Shown: positions 10,546 through 20,994, counted from the stretch's first letter. The stretch: DNA of 64,000 nt from Ceratobasidium sp. AG-K (GCA_037039685.1 JAWNGF010000002.1:4402001-4466000), one strand, 5' to 3'. Made by a program: numbers and translations. The notes: generated by a model from the letters alone, not told the origin.

Positions 10546-12543
10546 ATGTCTATTCAAGAAGATGGAGGGTCACGTCCCTCATCCGCTATATCAACAAGAA
10601 GAGGACCCAGTCGGGCAGCAAGGCCTACAGGATCACTAAACGAGCAAGATATTGCACAAACTCAAGCGGGGGGTCCTGCCCAATCACGCCCCCAAAGTCA
10701 AACATCAATGCTGGGAGCTTTCGGTATTCCTGACATGACAACGGTACAAGAGGAAGAACCCACTATCACAAATAGAGAACCAGGAGATCTCACGAATGAC
10801 CCCACTCCGGCTGTAATTCGTATTCCAACTGCAACTCCAGGGCCATCACGTCCCTTGTGGCCGTTAGGAACCAGAAGACAGTTCTTCTCTCCCCAACCCG
10901 AAGCCCATGGGGGCGTATTGCTTGTTCCCATTAGACCTCCCCCTACACCACACGTCCCCAATGTACCTACAGTTCCTCAAATCGGAGGAACCATCACCAA
11001 CGCAGGACCAATTCCAGTAGCTTCCCAACCAGTCACACCGGCTATTCCAGCACCACCATATATACCACAAGGTTACTCTGAGCAATCAGCCCCGATACAA
11101 AGCACCGGTCATCCAGGAAGCTCAAGTTCAAGTTCCAGCTCTAGCGGCAGAACTGTAATCAGCAATTTAGATGACCTAGACGACCTTCTAGAAGGAAGAC
11201 ACAACGCTACCCTTAGGGTTATAAACGGAATGAGAGTCACTATAGATCGAAGGCTTAGTGGCCTAGAACAAGCAACACAGGTTCTAGCAAACAACCAGCA
11301 AATCTTTAACGACTCCATCAACACCCTTCAAGGAACCTTGACAGACATCCTGAACTCGGCAAGAAATGGTGAACATAATTCCTTTCTAGTTGGTCAAGAC
11401 ATAACCCACCTTCGAAATGAAGTTGCCAACACCCAAGGGCTAGTGAATAACGTACGCGAAGAACTCAACACTACCAGACAGGGACAACTCGAATGGAATG
11501 AGGCAGTAACACAAGGACTAGAAACCTTACGACAAGAGGGAGCCTCCTTCACTACCAAAATCACGGAAGTTCAAGAGACCATCAACAATATGCGAGAAGA
11601 AATGGACGAAGCATCCCTTCACGGGATCCCCTCTAGGCGATCAAATTCCCCACCTCATCCAGACGCAGAATCTACCAGGATCGACGAATTAGAATTGAGA
11701 ATCCAGCGGTTGACCGAAAACCCAAACACGGGTAGTGGACCACGTTGTCCCAAAGTAACTCGTCCAGAAGCCTTCAACGGAAAGAAAGGGGAAGGTGCCA
11801 AAATGTTCATCACACAAATGGAAAGCTACTTTGTACGCCTAGGCGATCAATACACTTCCAACGAAGAAAGGATCCGCGAAGCCCTAGCAAACTTCAAATC
11901 CGAAAACAGAGCTGCCACTCACTGGGCACAAGTACTCTTACGGTCGCTCAACCAAAGGGAAAATAACCAAAACCTTGCCTCATGGGAAAGTTTCAAGGCA
12001 CACTTCATGGAACAGTTCAGCGACCCCAACAAAAAGGCTAAAGCCGAATCAGATATCCGAAAATGCAAACAAAACAACTCTGTAGCAAATTATGCTTCAG
12101 AATTCCGATATCTTCTGGTAGACGTAAACTGGGGACAGGAAGCTCTGATCAACCAATTCAAGGAAGGGTTGAAGTCAGAAGTCAAGACCGAACTAGCTCG
12201 CTTCGAACTGACCCTGATCAATGAAGATGGGACAGAACGAGAACTTTCCCTTGACCGGTGGATCTCAATCGCAATCTCTATTGACCAGAAATTGCAACAA
12301 ATCAAGACCTCGACAGGGAAGAAGGCGGCCCAACCAACCACTAGCGGACAATCCTCTACAAAGCGGCTGCCTGACGAAGTATACAAAGCAAGGATAGCAA
12401 CCAACCGCTGTCTGAAGTGCGGACAGGAAGGACACCGCTCATTCAAGTGCCTGTCCAAGGAATGGATAACAGCGGAACCTAGCATTAAAGGAAGGGAGGC
12501 AACAATCATAGAAGACTCGGGAAAAGAAGGGGTCTCCCTCTAA
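10546..12543 (+). CDS. A3 Gag polyprotein
   Basis: 665 residues starting at the first ATG after the primer site (MSIQEDGGSRPS). The first 200 residues are Pro/Ser/Thr-rich and low in complexity, including a serine run near residue 190. Residues about 215-370 look like coiled coil. A retrotransposon gag capsid region follows at about 400-600 (CPKVTRPEAFNGKKGEGAKM; KAHFMEQFSDP; YASEFRYLLVDV). A single zinc knuckle CLKCGQEGHRSFKC lies near residue 625. Gag forms the particle and binds the RNA. It ends with TAA 12541-12543, overlapping the pol frame by about 55 bases. Confidence 0.95.
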   Translation: MSIQEDGGSRPSSAISTRRGPSRAARPTGSLNEQDIAQTQAGGPAQSRPQSQTSMLGAFGIPDMTTVQEEEPTITNREPGDLTNDPTPAVIRIPTATPGPSRPLWPLGTRRQFFSPQPEAHGGVLLVPIRPPPTPHVPNVPTVPQIGGTITNAGPIPVASQPVTPAIPAPPYIPQGYSEQSAPIQSTGHPGSSSSSSSSSGRTVISNLDDLDDLLEGRHNATLRVINGMRVTIDRRLSGLEQATQVLANNQQIFNDSINTLQGTLTDILNSARNGEHNSFLVGQDITHLRNEVANTQGLVNNVREELNTTRQGQLEWNEAVTQGLETLRQEGASFTTKITEVQETINNMREEMDEASLHGIPSRRSNSPPHPDAESTRIDELELRIQRLTENPNTGSGPRCPKVTRPEAFNGKKGEGAKMFITQMESYFVRLGDQYTSNEERIREALANFKSENRAATHWAQVLLRSLNQRENNQNLASWESFKAHFMEQFSDPNKKAKAESDIRKCKQNNSVANYASEFRYLLVDVNWGQEALINQFKEGLKSEVKTELARFELTLINEDGTERELSLDRWISIAISIDQKLQQIKTSTGKKAAQPTTSGQSSTKRLPDEVYKARIATNRCLKCGQEGHRSFKCLSKEWITAEPSIKGREATIIEDSGKEGVSL

Positions 12544-15500
12544 CTGTGTGTGGAGAGACCAAAAAACCGGCAACGGAAACAATGTACTTTAGAGCAACAA
12601 ATGAGTCAACCATTGTTTACGCAAACGTTGCCGGAATCACAGAACCTATCCCAACCCTCATCGATTCTGGAGCATCAAAAAACTTCTTGGACATCTCTTG
12701 GGCACAATCCAACAACATCCCACTCATGGAACTTTCCACTCTGAGAAAAGTAATCGGTATCCAGGGAAAAGAACTCTCTCACCAAATACGCTTCAAAGCT
12801 AAGCTGGAACTAGACGTGGAAGGAAGAACCTTTAAACAAGTCTTCTTTGCTATGCCTACTGGAGAAACTAAACTTATCCTAGGACTAGAATGGTTAGAAG
12901 AAGCAAATCCGGTCATCGATTGGAAAACGAAGCACGTATCATGGTGGCCAGAACCCATCCAAGCAAGAACAGCCTCAATAGACGACCTACCCAAAGAATT
13001 CAAGGAATTTGCCGATGTTTTCAGTGAAGAGAAATTCAAAAGGATCCCAGATCATCGACCTTACGACTGCGCCATAGATTTTAAGGAAGGAGCTGAACTT
13101 CCAAAACCGGCCAGACCAATCCCACTCTCTCCAGCTGAATCAATTGCACTAAGAGAATACCTGGATGAGGAAATCGCAGCGGGAAAGATCCGACCAAGCA
13201 AATCACCCATTGCATCACCTTGTTTCTTTGTTAAAAAACCCATCGATCCAAAAAATCCAGGAGCAATTCGCCAGCTACGACTTGTTCAAGACCTCAGAGG
13301 AGTAAATGCTATTACAAAGGACGATAGATTCCCAATGCCCCTAATGGAAGACCTGCTGGATAAAATCAAGCACGCGAAAATTTTCTCCAAGATTGATCTA
13401 CGCATGGGTTTCAACAATATAAGAATCAGGGAAGGCGACGAATGGAAGACAGCTTTCAGAACAAAAGAAGGACTCTTCGAATACGTCGTCATGCCTTTTG
13501 GACTAAAGAACGCGCCTGCCATCTTCCAAAGATATATGAATCACATTTTCCATGATCTTATCGACGTATGTGTCATTGTATACATTGACGACATCCTGGT
13601 CTTCTCCAAGGACAGAAGCCAACATACCGTGGATGTCAGAAAAGTACTAAAAATCTTACTGGAGGAAAATCCTTTCGCAAAGCTTCCAAAATGCGAATTC
13701 TTTGTCACCAAATTAACGTATACCGGACTTGGAATCAGCGATTCGGGCATCTCAATGGAGGAAGAAAAGGTCAAGGCAATAAAGGAGTGGAAGGAACCAA
13801 AAACAGTCAAGCAAGTCCAAGCCTTCCTAGGGTTCGCAAATTTCTACCGAAGATTTGTACCGAATTTCAGCCGATTAGCAAAGCCCCTGACTGCCTTAAC
13901 AAGAAAGGAGAACAAATGGGAATGGGGAAACGATCAGAAGGAAGCATTTGAAGCCTTAAAAACGGAAATCAGCAAGGAACCGACTCTACGCCATCCGAAC
14001 CCTGATAAACCCTTCTTCTTGGAAACAGACGCAAGTGGAGTAGCAATGGGAGCAATCCTGTCGCAAAGGCAGGATGATGGCTACCTACACCCTATTGCTT
14101 TTCTTTCTAAATCTTTCAACGAGGCTCAGCTCAACTACGACGTCCACGATAAGGAACTTATGGCAATCATAGAATCTTTAACTCATTGGAGACTTTACCT
14201 AGAGGGAACAAAGGACCCTATCACCATCTACACCGATCATAGGAATCTACAGTTCTGGAAGGAAGCAAGAACTTTCAACCGTCGACACGCAAGATGGCAT
14301 CAGTTGCTTGCTTCCTATAACTTTGATATCATATATCGCCCTGGAATCCTATCATCTAAACCGGACCTATTGTCTAGGCGACCAGACCATGAAGATACCC
14401 CCACGCCTGAACAAGTAATGATATCTGTTGAAAGGTTCAAAGGATTTATGGGACAAGTAGACACGAACATCATAGAGACTATCAAGGAGGCTCAGGAAAC
14501 AGATGAAGGACTAGCACGAATCAAAGAAATCTGCAAATCGAGGGAAACTTTACCAAAAACCCTACAACACAGCGCGAAAGATTATGATTTCAAGGAGGGA
14601 CTATTATGGTTCAAGGGAAGGATCTACGTGCCAGAAGATAAGGAATCCAGACTGGCCATCATGCGTATTCATCACGACTCAAAGGTCGCAGGACATCAAG
14701 GACAGGCTAGAACACTGGAACTAATATCAAGAAGATACTTCTGGCCAGGAATGAAGCAAAGCATAAACAGATACGTGGAATCATGCGAGACCTGCCAACG
14801 GACAAAGGGATCGAAATCAATAGTCCCGATCAAGCCTCTGGAAATTCCAAAAGGACCATGGGAAGACATAGCATTTGACTTCGTAGTGAAGTTACCAAAA
14901 TCCAGGGGATCAGATAGCATCTTAGTAGTGGTGGACCGATTCTCAAGAATGGCGCACTTCATACCCTGCAAAGAATCTCACACGGCAAGCGACCTTGCAA
15001 ATCTTTTCATCACAAATGTTTGGAAACTGCACGGTTTTCCAAAGAGCACAATCTCAGACCGAGGGACTACTTTCAATTCCAAACTTATGAAAGCCATCTA
15101 TGAGAAAATTGGAACTAGCCCAGGATTCAGTACTGCCTACCACCCCCAAACAGATGGAATAACGGAGAGAATCAATCAATGGATGGAAGGCTGGCTACGA
15201 TCATTCGTCAACTACCGGCAGGATGATTGGGCGGACTTATTACCAATTGCGGAATTTAGCTATAATCTACAGAAGCACCGCGTAACAGGTAGTTCCCCCT
15301 TCGAGATTGTCTATGGAAGGGAACCACTGTGGAACATCTCAACAGAAGAATCAGCGGTTCCAGAAGCAAACAACATCACAGGAAAATGGCGTAAAATCTG
15401 GGACGAAGCAATTGCATCAATGGAAACCCAAAGGCTCCCAAAAGAAGATCCGAAGAACGAGTACCAAGAAGGAGATCTAGTTTGGCTGCTGGGAAAGAAC

Positions 15501-16460
15501 ATTCAGACAAAGAGACCATCAAAGAAGCTGGATAACAAAAAGCACGGGCCATTTGTTGTGAAGCGACAGATAGGGTCACACGCTTATGAGCTTGATTTGC
15601 CGGCAACAATGAGGGTGCACCCTGTTTTCCACATCGACCTGCTGAGCCCTTACAAAGGAGACACTGAATTCAGCCGTAACCAACCCCGACCACCGCCGAT
15701 CATAACAGAAGAAGGAGAGGAAGAATACGAAGTAGATAGGATTTTGGACTGGAAAGAGACAAAGGACGGTCTTTTTTACAGGGTCAGATGGAAGGGTTAT
15801 GGAAGTGAAGAAGACACAGAACAAAGGGCAGAAGATTTTGGCCACCTTTCAAAGATCATCAAGGACCTTCTACGCCGACACCCCGAGGCTCCCACGCCAT
15901 CTAACTACGCTCCAGGGAGGATAAAAGGCAGAGGCAGCGAAACCAGTAGTGTCACTTGCAAAACTTGCTACTATTCCAAGAAACACCCTCAACTCTACGC
16001 TTTAAATCTTTTTTGCCCTCTACAATGCCTGCCGTCACCCGTTCCACCATCACCAACAACCTCACCCGTGTCCTCGAAGGACCTGCCTTTGCCACGGCAA
16101 GGATTCTCAACTCCGGAGCTGCCCTTTACGTCTTCAAGAGGTCGCAACAAAGCTCTGGAAGGATGCACTTCAGGGCCTCGGACGAGGTCCTCCACTCAGA
16201 CTTGGGGGAATTCCAGTGGGTCGGAAAAAAATGGCCAACACGCATGCAGCTCCTGCGAAAGGACATATTCGTCTGCCGAGGGTGCGCCGCATTCCAGGTC
16301 TCAGAGGTTATCCTCCTCTCCACCCACATGCTCGGAGTGGTCAAATGGGGACAAGAAGGAGCGTACTCGAGCGAGTGGGTACCAGGCTACGACGGAAGGC
16401 AGCCAACGCTCTGACCTAGATGGAACGACGCCTGGGACGCCAACTACGAGAAGGACCTAA
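12489..16460 (+). CDS. A3 Pol polyprotein (protease, RT, RNase H, integrase, chromodomain)
   Basis: The open frame begins after a stop at 12486-12488; there is no ATG near the beginning (the GTG at 12546 is my counting origin), so it is probably made as Gag-Pol by -1 frameshifting. Domains, counted from 12546: protease LIDSGASKNF (about 38-47); reverse transcriptase with YIDD (about 346); RNase H (FLETDASG, about 490; YTDHRNLQF); integrase zinc finger HH-CC (about 705-760, CETCQRTK); DD35E core (IAFDFVV, TISDRGT, TDGITERI with exactly 35 residues between the last two); chromodomain (EEYEVDRILDWKE, FYRVRWKGYG, about 1055-1110). All catalytic motifs are present. The last 145 codons overlap the accessory ORF in another frame and do not resemble a domain. 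Confidence 0.95.
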   Translation, partial: RKGGNNHRRLGKRRGLPLTVCGETKKPATETMYFRATNESTIVYANVAGITEPIPTLIDSGASKNFLDISWAQSNNIPLMELSTLRKVIGIQGKELSHQIRFKAKLELDVEGRTFKQVFFAMPTGETKLILGLEWLEEANPVIDWKTKHVSWWPEPIQARTASIDDLPKEFKEFADVFSEEKFKRIPDHRPYDCAIDFKEGAELPKPARPIPLSPAESIALREYLDEEIAAGKIRPSKSPIASPCFFVKKPIDPKNPGAIRQLRLVQDLRGVNAITKDDRFPMPLMEDLLDKIKHAKIFSKIDLRMGFNNIRIREGDEWKTAFRTKEGLFEYVVMPFGLKNAPAIFQRYMNHIFHDLIDVCVIVYIDDILVFSKDRSQHTVDVRKVLKILLEENPFAKLPKCEFFVTKLTYTGLGISDSGISMEEEKVKAIKEWKEPKTVKQVQAFLGFANFYRRFVPNFSRLAKPLTALTRKENKWEWGNDQKEAFEALKTEISKEPTLRHPNPDKPFFLETDASGVAMGAILSQRQDDGYLHPIAFLSKSFNEAQLNYDVHDKELMAIIESLTHWRLYLEGTKDPITIYTDHRNLQFWKEARTFNRRHARWHQLLASYNFDIIYRPGILSSKPDLLSRRPDHEDTPTPEQVMISVERFKGFMGQVDTNIIETIKEAQETDEGLARIKEICKSRETLPKTLQHSAKDYDFKEGLLWFKGRIYVPEDKESRLAIMRIHHDSKVAGHQGQARTLELISRRYFWPGMKQSINRYVESCETCQRTKGSKSIVPIKPLEIPKGPWEDIAFDFVVKLPKSRGSDSILVVVDRFSRMAHFIPCKESHTASDLANLFITNVWKLHGFPKSTISDRGTTFNSKLMKAIYEKIGTSPGFSTAYHPQTDGITERINQWMEGWLRSFVNYRQDDWADLLPIAEFSYNLQKHRVTGSSPFEIVYGREPLWNISTEESAVPEANNITGKWRKIWDEAIASMETQRLPKEDPKNEYQEGDLVWLLGKNIQTKRPSKKLDNKKHGPFVVKRQIGSHAYELDLPATMRVHPVFHIDLLSPYKGDTEFSRNQPRPPPIITEEGEEEYEVDRILDWKETKDGLFYRVRWKGYGSEEDTEQRAEDFGHLSKIIKDLLRRHPEAPTPSNYAPGRIKGRGSETSSVTCKTCYYSKKHPQLYALNLFCPLQCLPSPVPPSPTTSPVSSKDLPLPRQGFSTPELPFTSSRGRNKALEGCTSGPRTRSSTQTWGNSSGSEKNGQHACSSCERTYSSAEGAPHSRSQRLSSSPPTCSEWSNGDKKERTRASGYQATTEGSQRSDLDGTTPGTPTTRRT
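12519..12525 (+). other. Candidate -1 frameshift heptamer GGGAAAA (A3 gag-pol)
   Basis: The gag codons are TCG GGA AAA GAA, giving G GGA AAA in slippage phase. After a -1 shift the frame reads without stop into pol (AGA AGG GGT CTC...). The pol frame is open only from 12489, so the shift has to occur in the 12489-12543 overlap, where this heptamer lies. Pol lacks an ATG near its start, which supports frameshifting. Confidence 0.75.
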
Positions 16461-16789
16461 GCGATTGGGGGATGGAAAGGGGCAGGTACCAGAAGGAAAA
16501 AAGTGAATGGGAACCTTACTGGTGGAGGAAGGAGGAGACGGACGTGTCGGCATGGAAGGAGGTAGAGCCCGATGTGCAACAGTGGGATGAGGAGTTTGTG
16601 GAGGTCCTGGAGAGGGTTTTGGACTGGTCCAAAGCGGACTGGACGAAGGAAGAAACTTGGGAGGAATGGGAGAAGTTCTCGGACGAACCGGGAAATACCG
16701 TTTTTAATCCCATCGACCTGACCTTGGAGGAGGAGGAGGGGCTGGAAGACTTTATGCTGAAGAAGGAAAGGGACTGTACAGTGCAGTAG
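16025..16789 (+). CDS. A3 accessory ORF (ORF3), one in-frame stop
   Basis: ATG 16025 (MPAVTRSTIT) in good context begins a frame in the -1 phase of pol. It reads to TGA 16412-16414, then continues open to TAG 16787-16789. The A1 copy has Arg (AGG) at that place, so the A3 stop probably came from CGA to TGA. Length without the stop is 254 residues, equal to the A1 copy. Features: LHSDLGEFQWVGKKWPTRMQ, a single CxxC (VCRGCAAF), HMLGVVKWGQEG, and an acidic Trp-rich tail (DWSKADWTKEETWEEWEKF). A relative lies at 20995-21501. Function unknown; it does not look like an envelope protein (no signal peptide or membrane segment). Confidence 0.65.
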
Positions 16790-16830
16790 GTCCGTTCAGG
16801 TCCCCCAAACGGACTCTTAAGGGGGAGTAA

Positions 16831-17285
16831 TGTCGTGAGCTAGCTCACTCCATCGGACTCGCCCGTTGTCTCGCCCTCCTGTCTCCTTCTTTACATTACG
16901 TTCTCGTCTCCATTTGCCGCGTTGCCACCTTCTTGTGGTTATTCTGTTACATTGTGTAACGCGGCTGTGCTTTGTACGAGTCATGTCTGTTCATACAGCA
17001 TGACTCACATGGACACTCCTGACTGGTAGACTGTATGACTCATGTGGCTGCGCCTTGTATGACTCGGCCACTTCTTGAATATATATAGAGGACCAACAAG
17101 CCTGGTAACCCCAGCTTGTTTTGTCTCGTCGAAACATCCCCTTTGAGTGACACTTAGAACCACCCCTACCCTCAAGAGCCTACAGACACTTAAGTGTGTT
17201 GCGGTTCAAGAGGTCACTTAGGTCTTAGTGCCGTCCACTCCCCATCGCGGCTTGCCTTACAGCCACCAAGAAGAAGCCTACGACA
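16831..17285 (+). repeat. A3 3' LTR
   Basis: 455 bases preceded by the purine tract AAGGGGGAGTAA (16819-16830). It starts TGTCGTGAGC and ends CCTACGACA, followed by the target copy GACAT (17286-17290). Confidence 0.96.
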
Positions 17286-17290
17286 GACAT

Positions 17291-17390
17291 GGCAACGCGG
17301 CACAGGAAAAGACAAACAACACACAAACAGAACAGCAGATGGAAGGGCAAGATGCAAGGCAAGTCTAATGGAGTGAGCTGGCTCACAACA
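17291..17390 (-). repeat. A2 5' LTR, second part
   Basis: This 100-base piece continues the A LTR interrupted at 10061 and ends GGCTCACAACA, the outer end of the LTR. From 17391 the sequence is the gag of a reverse-strand B element, so A2 had inserted there. Confidence 0.9.
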
Positions 17391-17741
17391 CAAGGCCATT
17401 TCCTTCAGGATGTAAAGGATTTGTTTTTGATGATTTTGCTCATGGGGTTCCCACCATGTTTTGCCTGTATAACTTTTGATGGCTGGGGAAGAGGGTCTTG
17501 ATTCAGCATCAAAAGTAGGGTATGGGTTTGGTTGAGACCAAATAGTGGTGTTGCCCTCATTTTCCTCTTTGTCTCCTGTGTCTGCTGGAGGTGGATCAGA
17601 GAAGTGTGCTTGGTGGAGTGGTGTTTCTGGAGCTGATGGTGCGATAGGGCCTTTTTCTTTCTGAGATGTGGATGGAACAGCCATAGGTGCCATGGTTTGT
17701 CTATAGGCTTCTGCCAAGTTAGAACAACTCCTGGTGGTCAT
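17391..17741 (-). pseudogene. B2 gag, N-terminal fragment
   Basis: ATG 17739-17741 on the minus strand starts MTTRSCSNLAEAYRQ. The sequence parallels B1 gag (APETPLHQAHFSDPP; PTFDAESRPSSPAIK; TWWEPHEQN) and is cut at 17391 by A2. The leader between 17742 and 18131 also matches the B1 leader. CpG is almost absent. Confidence 0.88.
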
Positions 17742-18145
17742 GTGCTATAATAAGTGTGCTTCTTGGTGCACTTTGGCCAACAGTGGCTAGTAATAATAGA
17801 GATATATCCCCTGGGTAGAGATGGAATGTTAGGGGGAACCTAGTCAATGGTAGGTTCAGTTCAAGGGTATCAGAGGTCCTTGTTCCAACACAATGTATGA
17901 GCGGCGCTTCCTGATTAGGTGGCAACAGCTCAGTGATATCAGTGGGTAGGGGACGTTGTCAACAAGCTAATGGATGCAAGCTGCAATGTGCCTTGACATG
18001 TAAATGGTGCAGGGGGAGAGTTGGGGAGATTAGCTAATCAATGATGAAGGGTGTGCAGTGCTCAGAGATAACCCAGTGATGAAAGACCTGGTTCTGACAG
18101 CAACAAAGGCTGTATCCGCAACAAGGGCAACAAAACTTGTTCTAG

Positions 18146-18571
18146 TGTCACAACCCTAGCCACACCTTGGAGGCCAAGGCTCCACAGGCGGTGAGGAGGG
18201 GGGTTGGGACAACAAAGGTTAGATGAACAGTGCCAAGGCCTGAGTGATTAAGGGAAAACAACAAGAGAACAAGTCTTGTGGAGACGAGACTTGTGTTGCT
18301 GGTATATATACTAACTACTGTGGCTATGTACAATAGAGAGCAAACAACAAAGGGGACCAAAACAAGAAAAGACAAGTCTGAGAGAAGCAAGGACAAGACA
18401 AAGGAAATGTGATAAGTCCATGGACACCATGGAGACAAGGAAACAGGCCAGGCAGGCATGCCCTGCAAACACGGCTTACATAAGGGCAACTATATGTGCC
18501 AATACAAGAGGAACAAGACCAAACACAAGACAACCAGGCACAAAACAGGAAAACAAGAAAAGGTTGTGACA
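18146..18571 (-). repeat. B2 5' LTR
   Basis: 426 bases with terminal inverted repeats TGTCACAACC and GGTTGTGACA. The adjacent minus-strand primer-binding site AGAACAAGTTTT (18143-18132) pairs with AAGACTTGTTCT in the LTR with one G-U position. The outer flank from 18572 (GTTGT) is the gag of a C element. Confidence 0.9.
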
Positions 18572-20394
18572 GTTGTTGCCTATTGCAGTCTTGCATTTCC
18601 TCCCTTATGAGCTCCTGTTTGATGTCTTGTTGGAGCCCATGTCTGAAGCATGCAATGAGTGCATCTTCATTCCATTCTATGTCTTGCTGGAGAAGTTGGA
18701 AGTCTGTGATGTATTCTGATACACTCTTGTTCTGGTAGAGTTTCTGTAGTTTGGTCTCGGCTTCTAGTTGTTTAGCTGGATCTGTCCATTGTTCAATGAA
18801 GGCTGTTTGGAGTTCTTCCCAATTGGTCAGCCATAGGTGTGCATGCCTATCATTTTATGAATTCAGGGCTGGTTGTGCCCAATTTGCCAGTTGTCCTTCC
18901 TTCATATTGATTAGGAAGGCAGCAATTTTCTTGAGGTTGGTACCATAGTAGGTTTCATTGATGCAGAAGTATGCCTTCATTTGTGAAAGGAAGGTTTCTG
19001 CTGCTGTTCCTTGGGTTCTGTCAAAGGGCTTAGGCATTTTTTGTTTGGAAGTTAATCCTCCTCCATTGCCTCCCTGAGTTTGGATGATTATAATTCAGTC
19101 TTGTTGTTGTACTTGATGTCCTGACTGATTTCCCACGCGGAAGGATGGAGTGGAGGGAGAGGAAGGTGGGCTTGGTGTGCACTGAGGACCTCTTCTGTTT
19201 CCTGATGTTTGGGGAAATGGTGGGTTTCCTGGAGGCAGGGTTCTTCTGCTTTTTTCCAATCTCCTTTCATCTGTATCTTCCATTTGTTGTTTGCCCATTG
19301 CTTCCACATCAGCCCCAATTTGGTTGGTAGTTGTATCTATGTTGGCAATCTGTTCTCTTATGTTGAGTAGGAGTTGTCCATGAGCCTCAGCCCTTTCTTG
19401 TTCCTCTTGCTGGAGATGTAGTACAGTTGCTTCCATTGTTGTTAGTCTTGTATTCTGGGCTGTTATGGAAGCATTGATTCCAGCCTGATGCCTGCTGGAA
19501 GTCCTATTGATTTGTTCCATTGTGTTCAGGGTGGTGATCCCCTGATTCTAGATTCCTTGAATTACATTTTTGACCAGCACTATTCTTTCTAGGAAAGTGT
19601 CGATTGTGTCTTCTGTTCTTCTGCCAATATGCTTGATGATCTGTAAAGAGTTAGTACTATCTTCCATTTTCTGTCCCACCTTTGTTTGAGGGACTCAATC
19701 CTTACTGCCATGATGGCATTGTTTTCCATGTACTCTCTTTGTATCCTATTGTAGATGGCTTGTAGGACTTCTACTTCCCTTTCCTGTGTGTTGATGATTG
19801 CACTTTGTTGCCTTATGCTTTTGTCTATAGAGGCTGTGTCAATTGAGCCAATGGTGCTTGTTGCAGAAAGTGGTCTTGATGGTGGTACTGAGGCTGGATC
19901 TCCTTTTGCTTTTTCAAGAGTGGGGATTTGGCTTTCCTCACTATGGAAGGGATAGGGAGCTGAGGTAGATCTTTGTACTGTTATCCTGGGATGAGAAGGA
20001 CCTGGTGTAGGGTTCCTTTGTTCTGTTCCAATTTGTATTGTCTGTTGAGCCACTGTTGAGCCACTGGTGATGCAACTGTTGGTACTCCTACTCTAAGAGG
20101 TGCTGATGGGATTGTGATTGCTCCTATGTTGGGAGTGCCTTCTGTGTTTGGTATTACCACTATTGTCAGAGATGCATTATCTGATCTTTCTATTTCAGCT
20201 GAGTTTTTGCCAATATCTCCCAATCCTCCTGGGACAGTCCCAGTGCTGGGAGGCCTTGATTGTTGCTGTGGTCTAAGTGACTCTGTGAAGTCTGGTGAGG
20301 GTCTTGCCCTTTGTGGCAGGTTTGCCAGTACTTCCTGTATCCTTGTGTGGAGTTCTTCCACTTCCATTCTTGATGAGGGTCTTGAGGATTCCAT
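18572..20394 (-). pseudogene. C1 gag, fragment broken by several stops
   Basis: ATG 20394 on the minus strand starts MESSRPSSRMEVEEL. The frame is broken into pieces: a Pro-rich N-terminus, a coiled-coil-like stretch (EREVEVLQAIYNRIQREYME), another coiled coil (LHLQQEEQERAEAHGQLL), and capsid-type sequence (MPKPFDRTQGTAAETFLSQM; INMKEGQLANWAQP). The order matches gag of the D element at the right end. It is cut at 18572 by B2. CpG-poor; no pol part remains in the window. Confidence 0.82.
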
Positions 20395-20456
20395 GTTTAT
20401 CTGTAAGCAAGATGTGTTTTTCTTGTGGCTAGCAGTGTGTGTAGCCTGCTTTGCAA

Positions 20457-20994
20457 TCTTGCAACCCTTCTATGCCAGTTGACCTATGTCCATGTCTGTT
20501 TGCACTGTATAGGCCTCAAGCTGCCTTAGAGGCTCCGTACTGTATGCCAAGTTGCTAGTGCAACCTTAGCGACCTTATGACAATGGCCTGGGGACCACTT
20601 AGTGTTTGAGATGATGGCCTAAAGGCCTGGTGACTTAGTTGCACTTGAGGGGAGGCATGATGAGGCAAAGCAAACTGGAGTAAGTCCATGCTTGCAAGCT
20701 GGTATATATACCCAGAGGCATCAATGCCTCAAAGTGGTATGACACATATGTGGCCAATCAGGCGCCACACTCAGTCAGCAAGTCACAAAGACCTTCTAGA
20801 GAGAAGTTCTAGAAGGTCAATCTTTCCAAGAGCAAGATCTAGAAGACAGTGCAGCGATATGGGCTGCTGGGACAAGTCATCCATACACCTCACAAAGCAA
20901 GGGAGAGGGTCATATCTATGTACATTAGGTGCTTAAGGCCGCCACAAGACAAATCAGCAGTCATAGTCCATGGGTTTTGTGGATGGGTCATGAC
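20457..20994 (-). repeat. C1 5' LTR
   Basis: 538 bases, minus orientation, by comparison with the solo LTR at 21593-22580. Its left end reads TCTTGCAACC where the sister copy has TGTTGCAACC. A minus-strand TATATATA lies near 20705. The primer-binding site GCAAAGCAGGCT (20454-20443) starts two bases beyond the LTR and pairs, with one G-U, with the AGCTTGCTTTGC version of the RNA start. Confidence 0.85.

Larger units (their letters stand above)
10062..17285 (+). mobile_element. A3: complete Ty3/gypsy chromovirus, young insertion
   Basis: The 7224-base element has two 455-base LTRs, a primer-binding site, gag, pol with chromodomain, an accessory ORF and a purine tract. Perfect target duplications GACAT flank it (10057-10061, 17286-17290). 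By eye the LTRs differ at only two positions (A/G near 10209/16978 and near 10361/17130); both are CpA in the 5' copy and CpG in the 3' copy. Gag and pol have no internal stop. It keeps many CpG sites, unlike the older elements around it. It inserted into the LTR of A2. It could be autonomous, though the accessory ORF carries one stop. Confidence 0.97.

Noticed and set aside
16230..16330. Resemblance of the CRGC motif in ORF3 to Yippee or Mis18-type zinc domains
   Set aside because: A second CxxC at the required place is missing, so the similarity is not enough for a family call.
20870..20994. Extending the accessory-ORF frame leftward to a start at 20929
   Set aside because: This part is inside the C1 LTR, so the upstream codons come from the inserted element and not from the ORF.
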